This document shows, one piece after another, positions 24,444 to 30,949 of a stretch of 30,949 bases of DNA. How positions within the stretch are numbered: position 1 is the stretch's first letter; every line of letters begins with the position of its first letter. The position numbers and the translations under genes were made by a program. Origin of the DNA: Vulgatibacter sp035565615 (lineage in GTDB: Bacteria > Myxococcota > Myxococcia > Myxococcales > Vulgatibacteraceae); assembly GCA_035565615.1 (NCBI GenBank), contig DATMSB010000021.1, positions 1 to 30,949 of the forward strand. The letters are read 5' to 3'. Below the pieces are notes generated by a model. It had not been told where the DNA came from and did no database searches. It worked only from the letters and a program-made list of their open reading frames with translations.

Positions 24444-25037
24444 CTAGGGAAACGGCGCCGTCGTCGCGCCGCGGCCGGTGCGGCCGGAACGCGCCATCTG
24501 CACGAGGAGCCAGAGCGCCGCCGCGAGGAAGACCAGGATCGAGGCGGCGGCGCAGGCGCGCAGGAGCATCGCGAAGGTCCCGTCCCAGCGCAGGAGCCCG
24601 GCGCCGGCGAGCAGGTAGTGCCAGTCGTGGATCGGGTCGCCGCCGAAGGGCGACACCAGAGGCAGCTCCAGGGCGCGGGCGTCGCCCACGTAGCGGGCGA
24701 GCTCGAAGAGGCTCGCGCCCAGCCACAGGAAGCAGAAGGAGATCGCGAACCAGTCCCGCTGGCGGAGGAAGACGAGGCACGAGGCCAGCGGGGCGAGCAC
24801 CTGCGCCAGCGATCCGCCCAGCACGCCCATCGTCTGACCGAGGGGCATGAAGACGACGTGCCCGAGCTCGTGGATCCCGAGGTTCAGGCCCGCGAAGAAG
24901 CTGGCGTAGTCGGGGGAGCGGAGGTGGTGCAGCAGGATCCACGCACCCCACGCCACGAGGGGCGCGCGCACGAGCCAGTTGCGGCCCTGGCACCAGGCCC
25001 TCGCGTCTGCGGCGATCGTGCGGAGGATCTCACCCAC
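24444..25037 (-). CDS. integral membrane protein with HELGH zinc-peptidase motif (M50-like)
   Basis: The product has 197 residues from a GTG at 25037. No ATG is available before the first membrane segment. It has about five hydrophobic segments. HELGH appears in FAGLNLGIHELGHVVFMPLG, and a second His-rich segment (DPIHDWHYLLAGAGLL) follows a conserved-looking ASLFELARYVGDARALELP. HExxH inside a membrane segment suggests an intramembrane zinc metalloprotease of M50 type, but the classical second M50 motif is not clear, so the activity is inferred. It follows phoU by 44 bases on the same strand and may be the last gene of the phosphate operon. Confidence 0.65.
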   Translation of the reverse strand: MGEILRTIAADARAWCQGRNWLVRAPLVAWGAWILLHHLRSPDYASFFAGLNLGIHELGHVVFMPLGQTMGVLGGSLAQVLAPLASCLVFLRQRDWFAISFCFLWLGASLFELARYVGDARALELPLVSPFGGDPIHDWHYLLAGAGLLRWDGTFAMLLRACAAASILVFLAAALWLLVQMARSGRTGRGATTAPFP

Positions 25038-25081
25038 GGAGGACGGGGATCCTACCAGCGATCGGTGGCGGGCGGCGCGGA

Positions 25082-25771
25082 TCAGCCCTCGGCGCCGGGG
25101 GTCTCGCGGCTGCGGGGGTGGCGCACGTCGCGACCCTCGACGAAGTAGATCACCATCTCCGCCACGTTGGTGGCGTGGTCGGCGATGCGCTCGAGGTGCT
25201 TGGCGATGAAGAGGATCGCCATGGCCCGCTTGGTGATCCCCGGGTCTTCCTTCATCAGCTCGACCAGCTCGGAGAAGACCGTGTGGTAGAGCTCGTCCAC
25301 CTCGTCGTCCCGGGCGAGGACGGCGCGGGCCTTCGCGGCGTCGCTGGCGACGAACGCGTCGAGGGCCATGGTGAGCATCTTCTCGGCGATCTCCGCCATG
25401 CGGGGGATGTCCACGTAGGGGCGGATCGGCGCCTCCTCGTTGAGCTCCATCGCCCGCTCCGCGACGTTGACCGCGAGATCGCCGATCCGCTCCAGGTCGG
25501 TGACGATCTTGAGCGCCAGGGTGATGAACCGCAGGTCGGACGCCGCCGGCTGTCGCAGCGCGAGCATGCGGATGGAGAGCTCGTCGATCTCGACCTCGAG
25601 CAGGTTGACCCGGCGGTCGTTCTCGATCACCTCGCGGGCGAGGTTCGAGTCCCGCTCGGCGAGGGCGCGCACCGAACGCACGATCGCCTGCTCGACGATG
25701 CCGCCCACCGTGAGGAGCTTCTCCCGCAGCTCCGTCAGCTCCGCCTCGAATGCCTTGTCCGTGTGGTACAT
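25082..25771 (-). CDS. phoU: phosphate-signalling protein PhoU
   Basis: The product has 229 residues from the ATG at 25771, which has a GGGAG site and begins MYHTDKAFEAEL as PhoU proteins do. An upstream ATG at 25855 would add 28 basic, low-complexity residues. The protein shows the two-fold repeat of three-helix bundles, each with the metal-binding signature: LERIGDLAVNVAE in the first half and LERIADHATNVAEMVIYF in the second. PhoU links the Pst transporter to the PhoR sensor kinase and represses the Pho regulon when phosphate is plentiful. It is the standard neighbour of pstB, which lies 111 bases upstream on the same strand. No phoR or phoB is present in the window. Confidence 0.93.
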   Translation of the reverse strand: MYHTDKAFEAELTELREKLLTVGGIVEQAIVRSVRALAERDSNLAREVIENDRRVNLLEVEIDELSIRMLALRQPAASDLRFITLALKIVTDLERIGDLAVNVAERAMELNEEAPIRPYVDIPRMAEIAEKMLTMALDAFVASDAAKARAVLARDDEVDELYHTVFSELVELMKEDPGITKRAMAILFIAKHLERIADHATNVAEMVIYFVEGRDVRHPRSRETPGAEG

Positions 25772-25882
25772 GTCGCTCCCGGAGCGCTCGTCGCCGAGCC
25801 CTGCGCCGGTCCGGCGCTTCGTGGGCGTGCCCTCTTTGCGTCTTCTCGCAGCCACGGCTTCCCTGCACTTCGAGGTTCGAGT

Positions 25883-26662
25883 CTAGCCGAACCGGCCGGT
25901 GACGTAATCCTCGGTACGCCGCTCGGTCGGGTTGGTGAAGATGGTCTCCGTCTCGCCGAACTCCACCAGCTCGCCCATGTAGAAGAACGCGGTGAAGTCG
26001 CTCACCCGGGCCGCCTGCTGCATGCTGTGAGTGACGATGACGATGGTGTAGCGGGTCTTGAGCCCGTGGATGAGCTCCTCGATCCGGGCGGTGGCGATCG
26101 GATCGAGGGCGCTGGCCGGCTCGTCCATGAGGAGGACCTCGGGCTCCACCGCGAGGGCCCTGGCGATGCAGAGGCGCTGCTGCTGCCCGCCGGACAGACC
26201 CAGCGCCGACGCCTGCAAGCGATCCTTCACGTCGTCCCAGAGCGCCGCGGCCCGCAGCGAGCGCTCCACCACCTCGTCGAGCCGGGCCTTGTTCTTCTCG
26301 CCGAGGATGCGAGGGCCGAAGGCCACGTTCTCCCAGATGGTCTTGGGGAACGGGTTCGACTTCTGGAAGACCATGCCCACCCGCCGGCGCAGCTCCACCA
26401 CGTCGACGCCGCGGCCGTAGAGATCGACGCCGTCCAGGGTCGCCCTGCCCACGATGCGCACGCCGGGGATGAGGTCGTTCATCCGGTTGAAGCAGCGCAG
26501 GAAGGTGGACTTGCCGCAGCCGGAGGGGCCGATGAGGGCGGTGACGCGGCGCTCGGGGATCTCGATGTCGATCCCGTGGAGGGCGCGCTTCTCGCCGTAG
26601 TAGAGCTCGAGCTTCTCGGAGGCGAGCTTGGCTTCGAGGGGGGCCTGAAGGTGCATCGTCAT
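25883..26662 (-). CDS. pstB: phosphate ABC transporter ATP-binding protein PstB
   Basis: The product has 259 residues from the ATG at 26662 (an ATG two codons on, at 26656, has better spacing to GGTGG). All ABC motifs are intact: Walker A GPSGCGKST (45-53), Q-loop in MVFQKSNPFPKTIWENVAFG, signature LSGGQQQR, Walker B VLLMDEPASALDP and the switch His in VTHSMQQAARVSD. The PNPFPKTI-type Q-loop and the ending NPTERRTEDYVTGRFG are specific to PstB. It powers high-affinity phosphate uptake through PstC and PstA. It is separated from pstA by 11 bases and clearly belongs to the same operon. Confidence 0.96.
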   Translation of the reverse strand: MTMHLQAPLEAKLASEKLELYYGEKRALHGIDIEIPERRVTALIGPSGCGKSTFLRCFNRMNDLIPGVRIVGRATLDGVDLYGRGVDVVELRRRVGMVFQKSNPFPKTIWENVAFGPRILGEKNKARLDEVVERSLRAAALWDDVKDRLQASALGLSGGQQQRLCIARALAVEPEVLLMDEPASALDPIATARIEELIHGLKTRYTIVIVTHSMQQAARVSDFTAFFYMGELVEFGETETIFTNPTERRTEDYVTGRFG

Positions 26663-26673
26663 TCCACCCGAGG

Positions 26674-27579
26674 TCACGATCGCCGCTTGCGCAGGCGGCT
26701 GCGCAGGCCGATGGCGACGAGGTTGAGGATCACGGTGACCAGGAGAAGCACGAGCACGGTCCCGTAGAGGATGGGCTTGGTCGCCTCGATGTCGGGGGAC
26801 TGGGTGGCGAGCACGTACACGTGGTAGCCCAGGTGCATGAACTGATCGTGGCCGCTGGTCGGGAGGTGGGGGAGGAAGTAGGCGGCGCCGGTGAAGAGGA
26901 TCGGCGCGGTCTCCCCGGCGCCGCGGGCCACCGCCAGGATCGCGCCGGTGAGGATCCCCGGCACCGCCTGGGGCAGGACGACCCTCCACAGCGCCTCGAA
27001 GCGCGTGCTCCCCAGGGCGAGGGCCGCCTCCCGATGCTCGCGGGGCACGGCGCGCAGCGCCTCCTCGGTGGCGACGATCACCACGGGCAGGGTGAGGACG
27101 GCGAGGGTGAGGGCGGCCCAGAGGATGGCGGGCTGGCCCCACACCACCCGTCCGTCCGAGAAGAGCCGGTCGAGGTTGCCGCCGACGAACTGGATGAAGA
27201 AGCCGACCCCGAAGAGGCCGAAGACGATCGAGGGGACGCCGGCGAGGTTGTAGACGGCGCTGCGCACCGCGCGGGCGAAGAAGGCGTCCGGCCGGGCGTA
27301 CTCGAAGAGGAATACGGCGGTGACGACACCCACCGGGATCACCGCGGCGGTCATGATCAGCACGAGGAGGACCGTGCCGAAGATCGCGGGAAAGATCCCG
27401 CCGGCGGTCATGCCGTCCCGGGGCGGGGCGGAGACGAACTCCCAGGACATCTGGGGGAGGCCGAGGGAGAGGACGTCCCAGACGATGAAGGCCAGCACCG
27501 CGACGATCACGAGGGCGGCGGAGCCCGAGAACGCGCCGAAGGCGAAGTTGGCGCGCTGGTGCGGGGTGAGGCGCGTCAA
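26674..27579 (-). CDS. pstA: phosphate ABC transporter permease PstA
   Basis: The product has 301 residues. The start is a TTG at 27579 that overlaps the pstC stop (TTGA), preceded by GGGAGGA at 6-base spacing. The long open frame upstream is only the shadow of pstC. Six membrane segments fit the permease fold. The EAA loop EAALALGSTRFEALWRVVLP contacts PstB. PstA-type features include YNLAGVPSIVFGLFG and RGAGETAPILFTGAAYF. Together with PstC it forms the phosphate channel in the inner membrane. Confidence 0.95.
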   Translation of the reverse strand: MTRLTPHQRANFAFGAFSGSAALVIVAVLAFIVWDVLSLGLPQMSWEFVSAPPRDGMTAGGIFPAIFGTVLLVLIMTAAVIPVGVVTAVFLFEYARPDAFFARAVRSAVYNLAGVPSIVFGLFGVGFFIQFVGGNLDRLFSDGRVVWGQPAILWAALTLAVLTLPVVIVATEEALRAVPREHREAALALGSTRFEALWRVVLPQAVPGILTGAILAVARGAGETAPILFTGAAYFLPHLPTSGHDQFMHLGYHVYVLATQSPDIEATKPILYGTVLVLLLVTVILNLVAIGLRSRLRKRRS

Positions 27580-28586
27580 GAGGTTCCTCCCACCTTGCGG
27601 CGCAGCCGGCCGACGTACCAGCCGCCGAGGCCGTTGAAGACCAGGGTCACGAGGAAGAGGAGGCTCCCCAGGAAGAAGAGCACCGACCAGTGGGCGCCGC
27701 CGACCACCACCTCGCCCATCTCCGCCGCGATGGTGGCGGGGATGGTGCGCACCGACACCGCGGGATCCGCGGAGAGGATGGCGGCGTTCCCCGAGGCCAT
27801 GAGCACGATCATCGTCTCCCCCATGGCCCGGCCGAAGCCGAGGACGATGGCGGCGAAGATGCCGGGGGTGGCGGCGGGGAGGACCACCGACCAGGCGGTG
27901 CGGGCCCGGGACGCGCCCAGCGCCAGCGCCGCCTCGCGGTAGGCCTTGGGCACGGTTGTGAGGGCGTCCTCGCTCACGGTGAAGACCACCGGGACGATGG
28001 TGAGGGCGAGGCCCACGCCGGCGACGATCGCGTTGAGGCGGAAGGTGAAGCCGAAGGTGTCCTGAAAGAAGGTGGCGAGGACCATCAGCGCGAAGAAGCC
28101 GAGGACCACCGACGGGATGCCGGCGAGGAGCTCGATGGCCGGCTTCAGCGTCTCGCGGACGCGGGGCGGCGCGAACTCCGCGGAGAAGAGTGCCGCCAGC
28201 ACCGCGATCGGCACCGCGAAGATCAGGGCGATCAGCGTCACCTTGAAGGTGCCCACCACGAGCGGCGCCAGGCTGTACTTGGGCACCTTGGACACGGGCT
28301 GCCACGAGAAGGACGGCGTGGCGCCCTCCTTCCACGCCTGGGGCAGCACCATGCGCTCGATCGTCACCTCCTCGTGCACCTCGGGTGACGTGAAGACGGG
28401 GAGCGCTTCCTTCGCGACGAAGAGGAAGATCAGCGCCACCGCCGCGATGGCGGCGGTGGCGATCGCGGCGATGATCCAGCGGGCGACGGCGTCGACGGCG
28501 CGCCGCCTCGCGTAACCGGGAGACGATCGCGGCCTGGGCGCGGGTCGGGCCGCGATGCCGATCCCCGATTCCCTGGTTGCGGGCAC
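27576..28586 (-). CDS. pstC: phosphate ABC transporter permease PstC
   Basis: The product has 336 residues from a GTG at 28586 that follows GAGGAGGGAG. The open frame reaches 28631 but its earlier part overlaps pstS. After a basic N-terminus and the first membrane helix there is an unusually long periplasmic loop of about 60 residues (FTSPEVHEEVTIERMVLP to KVPKYSLAPLVVG). The permease core follows, with PAIELLAGIPSVVLGFF and the EAA loop EAALALGASRARTAWSVVLP. Typical of PstC are GRAMGETMIVLMASGN and the end in RRKVGGTS. It pairs with PstA. Gene order pstS-pstC-pstA-pstB-phoU is the classical one. Confidence 0.95.
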   Translation of the reverse strand: MPATRESGIGIAARPAPRPRSSPGYARRRAVDAVARWIIAAIATAAIAAVALIFLFVAKEALPVFTSPEVHEEVTIERMVLPQAWKEGATPSFSWQPVSKVPKYSLAPLVVGTFKVTLIALIFAVPIAVLAALFSAEFAPPRVRETLKPAIELLAGIPSVVLGFFALMVLATFFQDTFGFTFRLNAIVAGVGLALTIVPVVFTVSEDALTTVPKAYREAALALGASRARTAWSVVLPAATPGIFAAIVLGFGRAMGETMIVLMASGNAAILSADPAVSVRTIPATIAAEMGEVVVGGAHWSVLFFLGSLLFLVTLVFNGLGGWYVGRLRRKVGGTS

Positions 28587-28617
28587 CGCTCCCTCCTCGG
28601 TTCGCAAGGCGGTGGTC

Positions 28618-29514
28618 CTACTGGGCGACATTCGCGGGGCCGCCCGCCTTCCTGGCCAGCGGATAGTAGCCGGCGGCGACGGCGAGGGACTGGCCCTCCT
28701 CGGAGAGGGCGAAGTCGAGGAACGCCTTCACGTTCCCGGTGGGCTCGCCCGCCGTGTACATGAAGAGCTTGCGGCTGATGGGGTAGCTGCCGTCGGTGAC
28801 GGTCTCGAGGGTGGGCGCCACCGCCTTCGCGGCGTCGTCGGTCTTCACCGGGATCGCCCGGATGCCCTTGCCGAAGGCGATGCCGCCGTAGCCGATGGCG
28901 CGGACGTCCTTGGCCACCGCGTTCACCACCGCGGCGGTACCGGGGAGCGTCTGGGTGTCGGCGGTGAAGTCCTCGTCGTCGAGGACGTGCTCCTTGAAGT
29001 AGGCGTAGGTGCCGGAGTTGTTCTCGCGGCCGTAGAGGACGATGCGGGCGTCGGGGCCGCCGACGTCCTTCCAGTTGCGGACCTCGCCCTCGTAGATCGC
29101 CTTGAGCTGCGCGAGGGTGATCGAGGGGAGGGGGTTGCTCTCGTGGACGTAGACGGCGATCCCGTCGAGCGCGACGGCGTGCTCGACGGCGGGCTTGCCG
29201 CGCCGCTGCTGCACCTGCGACTCCTCCGCGGGCTTCATCGCGCGGGAGGCGTTGGCGATGTCGGTGGTGCCGTTGATGAGGGCGGCGATGCCGGTGCCGC
29301 TGCCCCCGCCCGTCACCTGCACCGGATGCCCGTCGTTCGCCTCCATGAAACGCTCGGCGAGGCGCTGCGCCAAGAGGATCATCGTGTCCGAGCCCTTGAT
29401 GGTCACCGCCGCCGCGCGGGCCGGCGTGGCGCCACCCTCATCGTCCTTCGACTTGCTGGAGCAAGCCACCAGGAGCGCGGAGAGGGTGAGAGCGGGGATG
29501 AGTCTGAGGGTCAT
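28618..29514 (-). CDS. pstS: phosphate-binding lipoprotein PstS
   Basis: The product has 298 residues. The start follows GAGGAG, and the signal MTLRLIPALTLSALLVAC ends in a lipobox, so the protein is tethered in the periplasm. The phosphate-binding domain shows GSDTMILLAQRLAERFM, GGGSGTGIAALINGTTDIA, NPLPSITLAQLKAIYEGEV and RENNSGTYAYFKE, all typical of PstS. The C-terminal FLDFALSEEGQSLAVAAGYYPL is the family's closing motif. It captures phosphate for PstCAB. The gene is led by a Pho-box-like repeat and is the first of the operon. 31 bases separate it from pstC. Confidence 0.95.
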   Translation of the reverse strand: MTLRLIPALTLSALLVACSSKSKDDEGGATPARAAAVTIKGSDTMILLAQRLAERFMEANDGHPVQVTGGGSGTGIAALINGTTDIANASRAMKPAEESQVQQRRGKPAVEHAVALDGIAVYVHESNPLPSITLAQLKAIYEGEVRNWKDVGGPDARIVLYGRENNSGTYAYFKEHVLDDEDFTADTQTLPGTAAVVNAVAKDVRAIGYGGIAFGKGIRAIPVKTDDAAKAVAPTLETVTDGSYPISRKLFMYTAGEPTGNVKAFLDFALSEEGQSLAVAAGYYPLARKAGGPANVAQ

Positions 29515-29551
29515 GGTGGGCTCCTCTTTCGCGGCGCACCCTAGGCGCGCC

Positions 29552-29569
29552 GTGTGACATTCGTGTGAC
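29552..29569 (-). promoter_or_regulatory. Pho-box-like direct repeat upstream of pstS
   Basis: On the minus strand the sequence is GTCACAC-GAAT-GTCACAC, two identical 7-mers with an 11-base period. This is the spacing of the PhoB-binding site of enteric bacteria (CTGTCAT-AAAT-CTGTCAT) and keeps its GTCA core. A -10-like TAGGGT lies 8 bases downstream (29543-29538). PhoB-type activation of pstSCAB-phoU is inferred. Confidence 0.6.
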
Positions 29570-29590
29570 GAAACGGAAACGAGTGGGGGC

Positions 29591-30871
29591 TCAGTACTTC
29601 GCTTCGAGGTGGAGGTAGGCGGTGGTCCCGGGATCGGTCGCCTTCGTGCCGGAGGGGTGCTCGTAGCCGAAGCGCTGGTAGTCGGCGATCACCTGGACCT
29701 CGTCGGTAAAGCGGTAGGCCAGGCCGGCGATGAGCCGGGTCGTCCTGCCGGCTGGGTGGGTGAGCGCCTGCGCCTCCTCGTCGAGGTTGGGGTCGAACCA
29801 GTCGTAGCGACCGACCAGCCGCAGGTTCAGGGGCAGGTTCACCCAGCCGAAGGCGGTGAGGAGCAGGCCGTTGCGGAGGCGGACGCCGCCCTCCTCGCGG
29901 GCGTCGTGATCCCAGGTGGGGCCGCCGCCCGCGCCGAGGGTGCCCAGGCCACCCTCCCAGGAGGCGAGGCCGTAGAGGCGGGCGCGATCGACGTGGTTTC
30001 CGTCCGGCGTCGCCCGCACAATCCCGTACTGGGCCATGGCCGTCAGCCGGAGCTTCCGCAGCGCGCCGCTCGCCTCGGCGAAGGGGGCGAGGGTGACGCG
30101 TCCGGCGACGTCCTTGTAGCGGGCCGCGTCCCGGGCGGACTGTTCGGCCTTCGTGTAGCCCTCGCCGTTCGACGCGAGGAGCGCGTATTCGAGGGCGCCG
30201 CCGAGCTGCTTGCCGCCGACGCCGGCGCCGAGGTCGGAGGACGGCGAGCCGCCGAAGATCTCGAAGGGGGAGGGTCCCAGCACCCGGTAGCCCCAGACCG
30301 AGTCGGTGAAGTCGACGATGGGGGTGGGCTGCATCCCGCCCCTCACCCGGGCGCCGAGGAGGACGTCGTCGAACTGGACGTAGCCGTACTTGAGGCGCAG
30401 CGCGAGGTTGCCGTCGAGGCTGGTGCCGGCGGCGGAGACCCGGGTGACGTCGGGCGTGATCCGCAGAGAGATGGTCTCCGTGATGCGCGGCTCGATGTTG
30501 ACGTAGGCGCGGGTCACGTCGAAGCGGTTGGCGCCCGCCGTGTGGTCGGGCTGGTTGGCCAGGGCGAGCTCGCGGGCCCAGAGCGCGAAGATCACGCCGG
30601 AGATCTTCAGCTTCAGGCTGCCGAGGACGAGGCGGTCGTCGGCGGCCTCCTCGGAGGCGGGCTCGGTCGCGGCGGTGGACGCAGGCGCTGCGGTGGCGAA
30701 GGCGGGGTCGGGTGACTGCGGCGTAGGCGCGTCGGCGGGCGCGGGCGCCACGGCGAGGGCCGGAGCAGGCGATGCCGGCCCCGAGGCGGCGGCGAGCACC
30801 GGGGCGAGCGGGAGCAGGATCGCGGCGAGGATGGAGGGTCGGGCTGTCATGTGCGACGAGTATCCTTTCAT
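29591..30871 (-). CDS. outer-membrane beta-barrel, phosphate-selective porin (OprP/OprO-like)
   Basis: The product has 426 residues from the ATG at 30871. An ATG at 30850 is an alternative (419 residues). Neither has a good ribosome site. A signal peptide (SILAAILLPLAPVLAAA) is followed by an Ala/Pro-rich linker to about residue 75. The rest has alternating beta strands, including RFDVTRAYVNIEPRITETIS and LALRLKYGYVQFDDVLLGAR, and it ends in an aromatic residue (LEAKY) as outer-membrane barrels do. The family resemblance is to OprP/OprO phosphate porins. The location 76 bases before pstS supports a role in carrying phosphate across the outer membrane. The Pho-box-like repeat lies after this gene, so this gene may have another promoter. 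Confidence 0.75.
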   Translation of the reverse strand: MKGYSSHMTARPSILAAILLPLAPVLAAASGPASPAPALAVAPAPADAPTPQSPDPAFATAAPASTAATEPASEEAADDRLVLGSLKLKISGVIFALWARELALANQPDHTAGANRFDVTRAYVNIEPRITETISLRITPDVTRVSAAGTSLDGNLALRLKYGYVQFDDVLLGARVRGGMQPTPIVDFTDSVWGYRVLGPSPFEIFGGSPSSDLGAGVGGKQLGGALEYALLASNGEGYTKAEQSARDAARYKDVAGRVTLAPFAEASGALRKLRLTAMAQYGIVRATPDGNHVDRARLYGLASWEGGLGTLGAGGGPTWDHDAREEGGVRLRNGLLLTAFGWVNLPLNLRLVGRYDWFDPNLDEEAQALTHPAGRTTRLIAGLAYRFTDEVQVIADYQRFGYEHPSGTKATDPGTTAYLHLEAKY

Positions 30872-30949
30872 CCCGATGGTGTGGCGTCGGCGACCTCATG
30901 TCGGCGCGGCGTCGGGACGGCGGCGAACTTGCCGTGGTGCGGCGACGAA

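Noticed and set aside
30872..30949. A second Pho box upstream of the porin gene
   Set aside because: No GTCACAC-type or TGTCA direct repeat was found in the last 78 bases. The real promoter may lie beyond the window.

Overview
The window is a GC-rich stretch of a bacterial chromosome, most likely from Myxococcota (deltaproteobacterial lineage). The evidence is one protein ending in a MYXO-CTERM-type tail (Cys, hydrophobic stretch, Arg cluster), a Ser/Thr kinase ending in a PEGA domain, many lipoproteins with vWA, thrombospondin type-3 (TSP3) and beta-propeller architecture, an ExbB-ExbD-ExbD cassette, and coding sequence dominated by G/C third positions. I would not name a genus from sequence alone. 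No rRNA, tRNA, CRISPR array, transposase or phage gene was seen.

Layout. (1) 1-5875, plus strand: the 3' end of a sigma-54 activator gene, then a membrane-anchored propeller/di-haem cytochrome. After it comes a three-gene set: a lipoprotein with four CxxCH motifs, a Tat-exported gluconate-dehydrogenase subunit-3-like protein and a GMC flavoprotein. This set has the same parts as FAD-dependent sugar dehydrogenase complexes (cytochrome, hitch-hiker and flavoprotein). (2) 5961-7361, minus strand: a PEGA-domain protein kinase. A 324-base divergent spacer holding three palindromes separates it from a secreted TSP3 protein with a MYXO-CTERM tail (7686-8996). (3) 9105-18634, plus strand: six successive, nearly gapless genes for predicted lipoproteins. 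Three are paralogous vWA + TSP3 proteins with a shared uncharacterised C-terminal domain. The others are a four-module PPC-like protein, a six-repeat propeller and a small beta-rich lipoprotein. This is the least explained and most system-like part of the window.

(4) 18762-19769, minus strand: another propeller lipoprotein, divergent from an ExbB-ExbD-ExbD proton-channel cassette (19864-21554) that has a good sigma-70-like promoter. (5) 21681-24412: a metalloprotease lipoprotein gene of M6 type, of visibly lower GC, that appears broken by a one-base frameshift near 22255. (6) 24444-30871, minus strand: a phosphate-acquisition block running from phosphate-porin-like outer-membrane protein through pstS-pstC-pstA-pstB-phoU to a small HELGH membrane protein. 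A perfect 7-4-7 direct repeat resembling a Pho box lies just upstream of pstS.

How they may work together. Block 6 is a conventional phosphate-starvation transport system. Block 1 looks like a periplasmic dehydrogenase delivering electrons to c-type cytochromes. Blocks 2-4 are almost entirely cell-envelope proteins (kinase sensor, surface TSP3 protein, lipoprotein cluster, energised motor). They could form a surface adhesion, motility or envelope complex, but that link is inference from proximity.
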